Of a stretch of DNA of 40,418 nt, positions 18,859 to 27,150 are shown in pieces; position 1 is the first letter of the stretch, and every line of letters starts with the position of its first letter. The stretch lies in the NCBI GenBank assembly GCA_022842185.1, contig JALHQB010000047.1, forward strand, positions 1-40,418, written 5' to 3'. The notes under the pieces were generated by a model. The model saw only the letters and a list, made by a program, of their open reading frames with translations. It had not been told where the DNA came from and did not search any database. This DNA comes from Acetobacteraceae bacterium. Its GTDB lineage: Bacteria; Pseudomonadota; Alphaproteobacteria; Acetobacterales; Acetobacteraceae. Both the position numbers and the translations under genes were made by a program.

Positions 18859-19058
18859 CGAGTCAGGCCCCGCCGCGCCGGCAAGCGCGCATAAAGAACG
18901 GCGCATGGGGCGGACAGATGCGGAAGATCGCGGTGCTGATCAAAGGCTCGCCGGCACCCCTCAGCGTAACCCGGGCGGCAGCGCGCCGCGCGGCGTGCCG
19001 TTGTGAAGGATAACGCCGCGCTCGCGGGGGGTCGGTTGTGTGAAACGATGTTGATCAT
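18855..19058 (-). CDS. Possible 67-codon leader ORF before the YeeE pair
   Basis: The frame opens MINIVSHNRPP shortly after the predicted transcript start and ends in a GTGA overlap with the YeeE start, which suggests coupling. The rest is Arg/Ala/Pro-rich with no recognisable fold and could be a chance frame or a decayed gene. Confidence 0.25.
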   Translation of the reverse strand: MINIVSHNRPPASAALSFTTARRAARCRPGYAEGCRRAFDQHRDLPHLSAPCAVLYARLPARRGLTR

Positions 19059-19087
19059 GGCTGCAGCCTCGGGAAGGCAATCGCCAG

Positions 19088-19117
19088 TTTATATATTAGA
19101 TATCTCTAATGTGACAA
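19088..19117 (-). promoter_or_regulatory. Promoter and palindromic operator of the YeeE/YedE pair
   Basis: Minus strand: -35 TTGTCA (19112-19117) and -10 TATAAA (19088-19093), 18-base spacer; TATATA with a 16-base spacer is an alternative. Between them sits the perfect inverted repeat ATTAGA-TATC-TCTAAT (19095-19110) in an island of AT-rich DNA. This layout suits repression by an ArsR/SmtB-type sulfide sensor of the BigR kind; the regulator gene is not in the window. Confidence 0.65.
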
Positions 19118-19312
19118 GTTGCTTATGAACGGCGGCGCTCCGCTTGCCAACTGCGATATGAGGCTTCAGCACCCGGCTGGAAGCGCGTTCCGCCGACACC
19201 CGGCAAGCCTCTACAGCCTGAGGGCGCAGCGAACGCCATGTTTGGAAGCGGATGGCTTCGGCGCGCCAATACGCGCCGGAAGGTGCGATATATGCAGGAG
19301 CCGCGCCGGTGG

Positions 19313-19777
19313 TCAGCGCGGCGCCATCTCAATCAGCAATTCGTCACGGCCGAGGCCGAGTGTCGCCCCCATCTGCGTCCCGCGCAGATGCATGATCACA
19401 CCCGCGGCGTTCTGCAGCCAAAGTTCATCCGTGCGGCGGGTGTCGAAGCCTCGTTGCCCCGTGCCTTGCGTGTAGACGCCCGGGAAATCCTCGATCCGCG
19501 TCAGGCCATAGACATCGCCGCTCGCGTGGATGCGGGCAGCGCCGCCGGGGCCGACAACCGTGCCGGCCAGCCTGAAGGGATGAGACTGGCCACGAAAGGT
19601 CAGCGTGCCGTTGCCGACGCCGGCGCCGCCGAGGAAGTTCTCGGCGATCGTCACCGTGCCAACAACCCGGCGCCCGGCAATGTTCTGTTCGGTCGGTACG
19701 GCTGGCGTGACAGAGCACCCGGAAAGGACGGCAAGGCTGCCCAGGACTGCGGCCGCGGCGAAGGCACGACGGTTCAT
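19313..19777 (-). CDS. Lipoprotein of unknown function
   Basis: 154 residues. A lipoprotein signal peptide ends in the lipobox LSGC with the modified Cys at position 21. The mature part is rich in Gly and beta-strand patterns: GVGNGTLTFRGQSHPFRLAGTVVG, ASGDVYGLTRIEDFPGVY and LWLQNAAGVIMHLRG. I recognise this as a recurring small envelope protein pattern in proteobacteria but cannot give a named function. It stands alone; hemP follows upstream on the same strand after a gap of about 90 bases. Confidence 0.82.
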   Translation of the reverse strand: MNRRAFAAAAVLGSLAVLSGCSVTPAVPTEQNIAGRRVVGTVTIAENFLGGAGVGNGTLTFRGQSHPFRLAGTVVGPGGAARIHASGDVYGLTRIEDFPGVYTQGTGQRGFDTRRTDELWLQNAAGVIMHLRGTQMGATLGLGRDELLIEMAPR

Positions 19778-19868
19778 GCTGTGATGCTCACTTGGACTGA
19801 TAGGACGCGCACGCTCCGCCGCTTCCGTGCCGGGGTCAACGGCAGGCCTGCAACGTCCAAAGGCTGCG

Positions 19869-20030
19869 CTATTTGGTGAGGATCAGCCTGTCGTGCCGGG
19901 TCAGTTTCAGCCGATAGGTCTCCGCGCCATGGCGGATCAGGACTTCCCGCGATTCACCAAGCAGGTTGGTGCTTTCGAGCATCGTCGGCGGGTTCGCCGG
20001 TGCCGCGACCGGGGGCGAGGTGCCGGTCAT
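19869..20030 (-). CDS. hemP: Hemin uptake protein HemP
   Basis: 53 residues. The C-terminal part LLGESREVLIRHGAETYRLK followed by LTRHDRLILTK is the HemP signature (S-R-x-L/V-x-I-x-H-x-G-x-x-Y-x-L-x-x-T-R-x-x-x-L-I-L-T-K). HemP is a tiny protein made under iron limitation and linked to expression of heme-uptake genes. The ATG at 20030 overlaps the stop of a 26-codon leader ORF (ATGA); a second ATG at 19982 is possible. A Fur-like palindrome lies upstream at 20179-20201. No heme receptor or transporter genes are adjacent, which is unusual. Confidence 0.85.
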   Translation of the reverse strand: MTGTSPPVAAPANPPTMLESTNLLGESREVLIRHGAETYRLKLTRHDRLILTK

Positions 20031-20107
20031 GGGAGGCACACCGCATACCGGATGCCGTGGAGGTCGATGAGCGACATCGCGGTGATGCCGGCTTTCGTCC
20101 AGTTCAT
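20027..20107 (-). CDS. 26-codon leader ORF coupled to hemP
   Basis: A short frame (MNWTKAGITAMSLIDL... ending AVCLP) preceded by GGAAGG ten bases before its ATG and ending in an ATGA overlap with hemP. The good ribosome-binding site here, and the lack of one before hemP, suggest that hemP is translated by coupling. No homologue is known to me. Confidence 0.4.
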   Translation of the reverse strand: MNWTKAGITAMSLIDLHGIRYAVCLP

Positions 20108-20178
20108 TGCGCGCCAACCTTCCCGTTCGAACGGCCGAGCGGAGCAGCACGCCCAGCGGCCTGACGGTGACCATAATG

Positions 20179-20201
20179 GTATTGCGACGCATTCGCAATA
20201 C
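20179..20201. promoter_or_regulatory. Fur-like palindrome between hemP and the metallophosphoesterase gene
   Basis: A perfect 9-bp inverted repeat GTATTGCGA / TCGCAATAC with a 5-base spacer (CGCAT). The TTGCGAATG...CGCAA core on the minus strand resembles Fur-family boxes, and its place upstream of the hemP transcript supports iron control. The box consensus for this lineage is from memory. Confidence 0.55.
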
Positions 20202-20261
20202 AGAGCCTGCCTTGTCACGCCATGGTCGCCGGGCCGACGTCGTCGTGGCTATGCTGCCGTC

Positions 20262-21005
20262 ATGCACCTCGCCATCATCGCCGACATCCACGGCAATATC
20301 CTCGCGCTCGACGCGGTCCTGGCAGACATCGATCGTCGCCGCATTGGGCCGATCCTGAATCTCGGCGATCTGGTCTCGGGGCCACTGCGCCCCCGAGACT
20401 GCGTGGAGCGCATCCAGGCCCGCCGCATTCCGACGGTCCGCGGCAACCATGATCGCTGGGTCAGCGAAGGGACCACTGGCAGTTCCGATGCTTTCGCGCG
20501 TGAACGATTGGATCAGGCGCAGATCGCCTGGCTCGGCGCCTTGCCGCGGACCCTGGAACCAGCCCCGGGGGTGCTCGCCTTCCATGCGCAACCGGACGAC
20601 GACAATGCGTATCTGATGGAGGAGGTTGTCGCGGGCCGCCTGCTGCCATCCGCCGGGCCAGCAGTCGCTGACCGGCTCGGCGTCACGGCGGCGACAGTGC
20701 TGCTGTGCGGCCACAGCCACCTCGCGGGACTGCTGCGGCTGGCCGATGGACGCGTCGCGCTCAACCCCGGAAGCGTTGGCTGCCCGGCCTATGTGGATCC
20801 CACCCTCCCGACGCCGCATGTGTCCGAAGCCGGATCGCCGCTGGCGCGCTATGCCATCGCGGACATCGAGGACGGCCGGCTGGTCGGCTGCGAGATGATC
20901 GCGCTGGCCTACGACCATGAAACCGCGGCGGCGCAGGCCGAGGCCGCCGGCGCCGGTGGCTGGGCGCATGCGCTGCGCACCGGCGTCATGCCGCGCGGCG
21001 CTTGA
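20262..21005 (+). CDS. Calcineurin-like metallophosphoesterase (YfcE/YmdB-like)
   Basis: 247 residues. Metal-binding motifs are in order: ADIHGNILALDAVL (D-x-H), LNLGDLVSGP (G-D), VRGNHDRW (G-N-H-D) and LCGHSHLAG (G-H-x-H), followed by ALNPGSVGCPAYVDP. Such proteins are cytoplasmic phosphodiesterases or phosphatases; the substrate is unknown. The ATG at 20262 gives the conserved start; a frame extending to 19827 is spurious. It is divergent from hemP and is followed by tandem hairpin repeats and the ABC-F gene. Confidence 0.92.
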   Translation: MHLAIIADIHGNILALDAVLADIDRRRIGPILNLGDLVSGPLRPRDCVERIQARRIPTVRGNHDRWVSEGTTGSSDAFARERLDQAQIAWLGALPRTLEPAPGVLAFHAQPDDDNAYLMEEVVAGRLLPSAGPAVADRLGVTAATVLLCGHSHLAGLLRLADGRVALNPGSVGCPAYVDPTLPTPHVSEAGSPLARYAIADIEDGRLVGCEMIALAYDHETAAAQAEAAGAGGWAHALRTGVMPRGA

Positions 21006-21007
21006 TG

Positions 21008-21051
21008 GCGCGCATCCTGCGCGACCTTTCCCCGCGCGCATCCTGCGCGAC
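21008..21051 (+). repeat. Two direct copies of an 18-bp self-complementary unit
   Basis: GCGCGCATCCTGCGCGAC occurs at 21008-21025 and again at 21034-21051 (period 26). Each copy folds as CGCGCA-TCC-TGCGCG. It starts three bases after the metallophosphoesterase stop, so it may act as a transcript-end or mRNA-stabilising structure; there is no T run. Confidence 0.75.
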
Positions 21052-21218
21052 AGTTGACGGCGCGGCCCCGGACGTGGTCTCCGGCGGCAGCCGCGGCGTA
21101 TCGCCGCCGGGCGCCGATCGCACCTTCGACGTCAGGCGCGTGACGGTGCTCCATCAAACAACGGGCTGGACCGGGTTGCGCCAAAGCGCGCCGCGCCAGC
21201 CGCTTCCCCGGGACTGCC

Positions 21219-22841
21219 ATGATCCGCCTCGATTCCATAAGCAAGCAGAACGGCCAGCAACTTCTCTTCGTCGAAGCCTCCGCCGCGCTCCAGAAGGGCG
21301 AACGCATCGGCCTGGTCGGCCCCAACGGCGCCGGCAAATCGACGCTGTTCCGCATGATCATCGGCCAGGACCAGGCGGATGAAGGCCAGGTGCTGGTCGA
21401 TCGTGGCGTCACCATCGGCTTCTTCAGCCAGGATGTCGGCGAAATGTCCGGCCGGTCCGCCGCGGCCGAGGTGATGAACGGCGCCGGCGACGTCAGCGGC
21501 GTCGCCGCCGAGTTGCAGACGCTGGAAGCCGCGCTGGCCGACCCCGACCAGGCCGACCAGATGGAGCAGATCCTGGAGCGCTTCGGCGAAGTGCAGGCGC
21601 GCTTTGAGGATCTCGGCGGCTATGCGCTGGAGAGCAAGGCGCGGGAAGTGCTCGATGGCCTGGGTTTCAGCCAGGAGATGATGGACGGCGACGTCGGCGC
21701 GCTGTCGGGCGGGTGGAAGATGCGCGTGGCTCTGGCCCGCATCCTTTTGATGCGGCCGGACGTGATGCTGCTCGACGAACCCAGCAATCACCTCGACCTC
21801 GAAAGCCTGATCTGGCTGGAACAGTTCCTGGTGAATTACGACGGCGCGCTGCTGATGACCTCGCACGACCGCGAGTTCATGAACCGTATCGTCAACAAGG
21901 TGATCGAGATCGACGCCGGCACGCTGACGTCCTTCTCGGGCAACTATGATTTCTACGAACAGCAGCGCGCGATGAACGAGAAGCAGCAGCTCGCTCAGTT
22001 CGAGCGCCAGCAGGCAATGCTTGCCAAGGAGATCAGCTTCATCGAACGCTTCAAGGCCCGCGCATCGCACGCCGCGCAGGTCCAATCCCGCGTGAAGAAG
22101 CTCGACAAGATCGACCGCGTCGAACCGCCGAAGCGCCGTCAGACCGTCACCTTCGACTTCCCCCCGGCACCGCGGTCCGGCGACGATGTCGTGAACCTGC
22201 GCGGCGTGCACAAACGCTACGGCAGCAAGGTCATCTATGAAGGGTTGGACCTGCTGGTGCGGCGGCGCGAACGCTGCTGCGTGCTCGGCGTCAATGGCGC
22301 GGGCAAGTCCACGCTGCTGAAGCTGGTCACCGGCACCACCACACCGGATGAAGGCAGCGTGTCGGTCGGCGGCAGCGTGAAGATGGGATATTTCGCGCAG
22401 CACGCGATGGAACTGCTCGAAGGCGACCGAACCGTGTTCCAGTCGCTGGAATACACCTTCCCGCAGGCCGGCCAGGGGTCGCTGCGCGCGCTGGCGGGCT
22501 GCTTCGGCTTCTCCGGCGACGATGTCGAAAAGAAGTGCCGCGTGCTGTCAGGCGGGGAGAAGGCGCGGCTCGTGATGGCGCGCATGCTGTACGACCCGCC
22601 GAACTTCCTGGTGCTCGACGAACCGACCAACCATTTGGACATGGCGACGAAGGACATGCTGATCACGGCCCTCGCCGCCTATGAGGGGACGATGCTGTTC
22701 GTGTCGCATGACCGGCATTTCCTCGCCGCGCTGTCCAACCGCGTGCTGGAACTGACCGCGGACGGCATCCACCAGTATGATGGCGGCTACACCGAATACG
22801 TCGCGCGGACCGGGCATGAGGCGCCCGGCCTGCACGCGTAG
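21219..22841 (+). CDS. ABC-F family ATPase
   Basis: 540 residues with two ABC ATPase domains and no membrane segments. Domain 1 has GPNGAGKST, LSGGWKMRVALARIL and LLDEPSNHLD; domain 2 has GVNGAGKST, LSGGEKARLVMARML and LVLDEPTNHLD. Between them is the charged interdomain linker (NEKQQLAQFERQQAMLAKEI...VQSRVKKLDKIDRV) that in ABC-F proteins enters the ribosomal E site. The overall arrangement is closest to the YbiT/Uup-like housekeeping group; an antibiotic-protection role cannot be excluded. The 213-base leader upstream holds the tandem hairpin repeat. Confidence 0.95.
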   Translation: MIRLDSISKQNGQQLLFVEASAALQKGERIGLVGPNGAGKSTLFRMIIGQDQADEGQVLVDRGVTIGFFSQDVGEMSGRSAAAEVMNGAGDVSGVAAELQTLEAALADPDQADQMEQILERFGEVQARFEDLGGYALESKAREVLDGLGFSQEMMDGDVGALSGGWKMRVALARILLMRPDVMLLDEPSNHLDLESLIWLEQFLVNYDGALLMTSHDREFMNRIVNKVIEIDAGTLTSFSGNYDFYEQQRAMNEKQQLAQFERQQAMLAKEISFIERFKARASHAAQVQSRVKKLDKIDRVEPPKRRQTVTFDFPPAPRSGDDVVNLRGVHKRYGSKVIYEGLDLLVRRRERCCVLGVNGAGKSTLLKLVTGTTTPDEGSVSVGGSVKMGYFAQHAMELLEGDRTVFQSLEYTFPQAGQGSLRALAGCFGFSGDDVEKKCRVLSGGEKARLVMARMLYDPPNFLVLDEPTNHLDMATKDMLITALAAYEGTMLFVSHDRHFLAALSNRVLELTADGIHQYDGGYTEYVARTGHEAPGLHA

Positions 22842-22982
22842 TTTTGACTCAGGCGCCGGCCTGCACATGCGTGCGCTGGCTTCCGCGCCCCGCACTGTTG
22901 CGTCCTGGCCTGAGCATGATCGGGGCACGGTCGCGTCTTGCGCTCCTGGCCCGATGCATGGCAACGGGCCGCGCCCCGTTGC

Positions 22983-23897
22983 TCACCCGGCGGGCTGCGC
23001 GGGTGCCACGGGCGCGGCGGGCTGCGGGTTCGGCGCATCCGCCGGCCGCGGCCGGTTCATCATCGCGCCCGTCATCGGGATGAAATAGACGCCGACATCC
23101 TTGCGGCTGCGCACGCGCCCGTCATCGTCCTTCGTGTAGATGTAGAGGAACTGGCCGCGCCGGAACGGCTGCCCAATCGGGATCACCAGCCGCCCGCCAG
23201 GCTTGATCTGCTGGATCAGCGCAGGCGGCACGTATTGCGCCGCGCAGGTGACGATGATGGTATCGAAGCCCCCCTGGACTTCGGGCCAACCGAAGAAGCC
23301 ATCGCCCACGCGCGTCTCGACGTTGGAATACGCCAGCGGCGCGAAAATCCGCTGCACCGCGGTGCCCAGCGGGTTGATGATCTCGATCGAATACTGCTTG
23401 GCGACGATGCGTGACAGCAGCGCGCATTGGTAGCCGGACCCGGTGCCGATCTCGAGCACCACGTGGTCGGGCTTCGGCGCGCAGGCCTGCGTCATGTACG
23501 CCTGGCCCAGGTAATCCGACAGCGCCGAACCATAGCCGAGGCCCCACGGCTTCGGATCGGACTCATAGGCATTGGCGGCACCATTGGCGCGGCCTTCGTA
23601 GTTCCAGTGGAAGTACTCGCGGGGCAGTGCTTCGAAGGCCCGCAGCACGGCGGGGTCGGCCTCCCCATTGAAGCGGGATTTCAGATAGGTCTCGATCCGC
23701 CGCATCGCCACCGGCTTGCGCGCCTGGATGGCGTTGAAGTTCTGCTCGGAGATCGTGGTCTCGCGGCCCGAGGCGCGCATCGCGGCCAGATAGGCGTCGC
23801 GTGTCCAGGCCGTACTGCTGCCCTGGGCGCGCAACAGCGGCGGGGCGGCCACAACGCCCAAGGCGCCGAGCAGCAAGGGACGGCGGGATATCGTCAT
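22983..23897 (-). CDS. Protein-L-isoaspartate O-methyltransferase with a Tat signal peptide
   Basis: 304 residues. The N-terminus MTISRRPLLLGALGVVAAP followed by PLLRAQ is a twin-arginine signal peptide with a plausible cleavage site. The body is a PIMT-type methyltransferase: SAM motif VVLEIGTGSGYQCALLSRIV, VGDGFFGW, FDTIIVTCAAQYVPPALIQQIKPGGRLVIPIG. PIMT repairs isoaspartyl residues in aged proteins using SAM. Export would place it outside the cytoplasm, where SAM supply is not known. The C-terminus ends in a Pro/Ala-rich tail. Its ATG overlaps the stop of the membrane synthase gene as ATGA, so it belongs to that operon. Confidence 0.9.
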   Translation of the reverse strand: MTISRRPLLLGALGVVAAPPLLRAQGSSTAWTRDAYLAAMRASGRETTISEQNFNAIQARKPVAMRRIETYLKSRFNGEADPAVLRAFEALPREYFHWNYEGRANGAANAYESDPKPWGLGYGSALSDYLGQAYMTQACAPKPDHVVLEIGTGSGYQCALLSRIVAKQYSIEIINPLGTAVQRIFAPLAYSNVETRVGDGFFGWPEVQGGFDTIIVTCAAQYVPPALIQQIKPGGRLVIPIGQPFRRGQFLYIYTKDDDGRVRSRKDVGVYFIPMTGAMMNRPRPADAPNPQPAAPVAPAQPAG

Positions 23898-26269
23898 TGG
23901 CGTTTCCTTGGCCAGGACAGCAGCGCGCCTGTGTAACAAATCATACCGGCCACCAGAAGCCACGATAATCCCATGCCATGCCCCAGCAGATTGGCCAGCG
24001 GCGTCGCCACCACGGAAAAGGCGCCGTTCAGCGCCCATGCCCAGGGCAGCAGGGCCGGCCCTTCCTGCTGGAACCGGTCCAGCCCGAGCGGAAACGGGAA
24101 GCCCAGCGCCAACGAAATCGGCGCCAGGGCAACCACCAGCAACGCCACCCGCACCAGCCACGGCAGGTCGAGCGCAGCCAGGACAGCGGGCCGCACCCCC
24201 CACAGCGCCAGCGCCGAACAGCCCAAGGCGACCACGACCGCGACCCGCAGCGCCTGCGCAGGGGCGGCGACGCGCCCCGCCCACATCGCGCCGACGCCGG
24301 AAAACACCAGCATCGTCGTCAACACCAGCGCAAAGCCCGAGGTCCGATCCCCAAGCAGAAGCGCGGCGTGTTCGATGAAGGCGATCTCGATCAGCAGAAA
24401 GCCAAGTCCTAGTGCCGGGAAATACACCAGCGCGCGACCGAGCACCGACACCGGCACCCGCAGCGCGCCACGTGCGAAGACCGGCAGCAGTGACACGATC
24501 AACGCCAGCACGAAGGCCTGCGCCAGCACCGCGACATTCACCAGCAGCCCGATCTCCTGCTGCGGCAGGATCTCGATCCGATCCAGCGCGGCCCCCAACG
24601 ATGGCAGCCGCACCAAAGGCGAAAGCCAAGGCCGGTCAGCGGTGACCGGGGACCGGTCGAAGGCATCGGCGGGCGGCGTGCCGGCGAGCACCTGCTCGGC
24701 TTCCCGCGCCACGGCATCCTGCGCGTCGCCACCCTGCTGGACCGTGCCGCTCTCCAGCGAGACCGCCGGCAAGTCGTTCCATATCTCGCGCCCCGCCACC
24801 GGCAGGCCTGGGGCGTAGGAGAGGTCGAACGACCGCTCATCTGCGAAGGCGACCAGGCGCTGCACGCGGGCTTCGTCGAAGGGTTCGCGTGCGATCAGCA
24901 CGCGCAGGTTCCAGGCGGACCGGATCACCACGACATGCCGCGCCGGGTCGGCAAGGCCCGCGATCCGCAGCGCTTCCCGCGCGGTCGCCAGGACACGAAC
25001 GGCATAGACCGGCAATTCGCGGATCCCGATCGGGATGGAAACAATACCGTCCGGCGACAGCCGCGCGGCAAAGCCCGCCAGCGCATCGGCAGTATAGACA
25101 TTGCGGTTCTGATCGTCGGCGCCGAGGAAATCCCCCGCAATGTCCACCAGGTCGTACCGCCCCACCGCCGTCAGCGGATGGGCGGCAGACACCACGACGC
25201 GCGGATCGGCGGCCGGGGCCGGTGACGGGCCGAGACCACGCAGCAACGCATCACGCAACGCCGGCTCGGGTTCGATCACCGTGACATGCGCGGCACCCAG
25301 GGCCAGCGCTTCCGCCGCGCGGAAGCCGCCCGCGCCACCCAACACCAAGACGCGGGGTGCCTGCAGCAACGCATAGGGCGCGCCGTCCAGCGAGGCAGCG
25401 GCATGTGCCGCCTCTGGCTGCCCATTTGGCAGGGCCGCGATGCGCGACCCATCGCGATACAGCCCGAAGGACCGCGGCGGCGCCGGCACGCCGAGCGTCC
25501 CCGCATTGTTCGACACATCCGTGTCGAGCCGTTCCGTGAAGTTGTCGAGCAGCTGATAGACGCCGCGCGGTGACAGGATCTCGGCGACCACGCGGCTGTC
25601 AGGCACGTTGAGCGGCGCGTAGATCGCCTTGAACTCATTCACCCGTGGCGCTGCCAGACTGAACACCGCGGCCTCGGTCCCCGCCAGCACCACCAGCGCC
25701 AGGATGCGCCAGCGCGCCCCGCCCGCGATCATCGCCGCCACCGCCAGCAGCGGCAACAAGGCCGGCACCAGCATGAACGGGTGCAGCACGAACATCAGCA
25801 CCAGCGCGAGCACCGCCCCGGTGCCCGCCCCCAGCAGGTCATAGCCATAGACCCGCCCGACCTGGTCGGCATGCACCACGAAATTCAGCGACACCGCCAA
25901 TCCGGCCAGGAAGAAGAACGGAAACAGCGCGGCGTAGTACAGCGCGATATTCCACAGCTGCGCTTCAGCCGAGACAGGATTCTGCAATTCCAGCGGGTTG
26001 AAGCCGTTGAGCGTCGCACCGATCCAGCCCGCGCCGCCCACCGCGAGCATGACGATCGGCAGTGCCGGCAGCAGCCAGCGCGCATGGCGCAGGAAGGCTT
26101 CCCGCCCGAGCACCATCACCACGCCCGAGACGGCGAACCCCGTCATGGCAATGGAGATCACCCAGTAGCCATATTCCGACCAACTCGCGACGGCGAAGAA
26201 ACGGGTCAGCGCGATCTCAACGCCGACGGCCGCGCCGGCGATGAGAAACAGCGGTATCAGTGATTGCAT
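23894..26269 (-). CDS. Polytopic membrane protein with a spermidine-synthase-like Rossmann core
   Basis: 791 residues. The N-terminal 200 residues hold about six membrane segments (MQSLIPLFLIAGAAVGVEIA...). A soluble core around residues 230-560 has a SAM-fold like spermidine synthase: RVLVLGGAGGFRAAEALALG, HVTVIEPEPAL, YDLVDIAGDFLGA. The C-terminal 200 residues hold six or so further segments (FLLIEIAFIEHAALLLGD, LGFPFPLGLDRF). Similar membrane-anchored spermidine-synthase-like proteins are widespread, but substrates are unknown and the key polyamine-binding residues are not evident. TGATG overlap with the hydrolase gene upstream and ATGA overlap with the PIMT downstream indicate a tight operon. 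Confidence 0.85.
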   Translation of the reverse strand: MQSLIPLFLIAGAAVGVEIALTRFFAVASWSEYGYWVISIAMTGFAVSGVVMVLGREAFLRHARWLLPALPIVMLAVGGAGWIGATLNGFNPLELQNPVSAEAQLWNIALYYAALFPFFFLAGLAVSLNFVVHADQVGRVYGYDLLGAGTGAVLALVLMFVLHPFMLVPALLPLLAVAAMIAGGARWRILALVVLAGTEAAVFSLAAPRVNEFKAIYAPLNVPDSRVVAEILSPRGVYQLLDNFTERLDTDVSNNAGTLGVPAPPRSFGLYRDGSRIAALPNGQPEAAHAAASLDGAPYALLQAPRVLVLGGAGGFRAAEALALGAAHVTVIEPEPALRDALLRGLGPSPAPAADPRVVVSAAHPLTAVGRYDLVDIAGDFLGADDQNRNVYTADALAGFAARLSPDGIVSIPIGIRELPVYAVRVLATAREALRIAGLADPARHVVVIRSAWNLRVLIAREPFDEARVQRLVAFADERSFDLSYAPGLPVAGREIWNDLPAVSLESGTVQQGGDAQDAVAREAEQVLAGTPPADAFDRSPVTADRPWLSPLVRLPSLGAALDRIEILPQQEIGLLVNVAVLAQAFVLALIVSLLPVFARGALRVPVSVLGRALVYFPALGLGFLLIEIAFIEHAALLLGDRTSGFALVLTTMLVFSGVGAMWAGRVAAPAQALRVAVVVALGCSALALWGVRPAVLAALDLPWLVRVALLVVALAPISLALGFPFPLGLDRFQQEGPALLPWAWALNGAFSVVATPLANLLGHGMGLSWLLVAGMICYTGALLSWPRKRQ

Positions 26270-27150
26270 CAGCTCCAGGCCGCCTTGCGCGTCAGGAATT
26301 CTTCCATGGACGCATTGAAGCGCGCCGCTGCATCGACGAACAGGGCATGGCCCGCACTGTCGAAGATCTCGACCATTGGCTGCGGGTGGTGTTGTGCGAC
26401 GGCCTCCGCCTGGCTGCGCAGCCGCGGTGTCACCGCGTAATACACCGGTCGACGCACGGCATAGAGCGACTGCTTCCAGAACTCGCGCGGCCGTGGATAG
26501 GACAGCAGCCGGATGGACGCCTCCACCGGCATGCGCTGCGCCTGGCGGGCGATCGCATCGAGATACGCCGCGTCCTGCGGCGTCTTGTACATGCTGGCCA
26601 CGAAACCGCGCACCGTGGCGTCGCGCCGCTGCCTCAGATTGATGAAGAAGCGGGATGGCGTGGACCGCGGTGTTGGCGCCCGGCCCTCCCCCACGGAATT
26701 GTCGATCAGTACGAGCCCCGCAAGCCGCGCGTCGCCCGCCATGTCGGCATAGGACAACGCATCCAGCACGCCGAGCGACCACCCCGCCAGCACGACGCGC
26801 CCGCCCCCCAGATGCGCCAGCAGGTCCCGGACATCCTGGCCGCGCCGCGTCGGGTCATATCCACCGGCCGGCACGTCGCTCTGCCCCTGTCCGCGCGGGT
26901 CGAGCGACACCACCCGCCAGCGCCGCGACAAGGCCGCGATCTGCGGCTCGAAGATCGAGGCTGGCATGCACCAGCCAGGCACGAACACCACCGTCCGGCC
27001 GGACCCGGCCTCCAGGTAGCGCAACCGCACGCCATCGCTTGTCCTGAACCATTGGGCGCCAGCGGTGGCCTGTGCTGCGGGCGCGGCGAGCGCGCCGATG
27101 GCGGTAGCCAGAAGGGTGCGACGTGGCCCCATGGCGCCCGGCCCGGTCAC
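26269..27150 (-). CDS. Alpha/beta hydrolase with a Tat-like signal peptide
   Basis: 293 residues. The GTG at 27150 overlaps the recR stop (GTGA); an ATG at 27132 is an alternative. A twin-arginine leader is visible: MGPRRTLLATAIGALAAP. The mature part is an alpha/beta hydrolase: VVFVPGWCMPASIFEPQI (oxyanion region), DPRGQGQSD, nucleophile elbow AGWSLG, and the catalytic His in SAGHALF; an Asp acid is likely in between. It may be an esterase, lactonase or peptidase; substrate unknown. It starts the three-gene overlap with the membrane synthase and PIMT, although the overlap with recR puts the whole set on the recR transcript. Confidence 0.88.
   Translation of the reverse strand: MTGPGAMGPRRTLLATAIGALAAPAAQATAGAQWFRTSDGVRLRYLEAGSGRTVVFVPGWCMPASIFEPQIAALSRRWRVVSLDPRGQGQSDVPAGGYDPTRRGQDVRDLLAHLGGGRVVLAGWSLGVLDALSYADMAGDARLAGLVLIDNSVGEGRAPTPRSTPSRFFINLRQRRDATVRGFVASMYKTPQDAAYLDAIARQAQRMPVEASIRLLSYPRPREFWKQSLYAVRRPVYYAVTPRLRSQAEAVAQHHPQPMVEIFDSAGHALFVDAAARFNASMEEFLTRKAAWS

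Noticed and set aside
22983..24629. 548-codon version of the PIMT and 962-codon version of the membrane synthase
   Set aside because: The extra N-termini are read out of frame through upstream genes; Tat signal and membrane starts at 23897 and 26269 fit overlap and family pattern.
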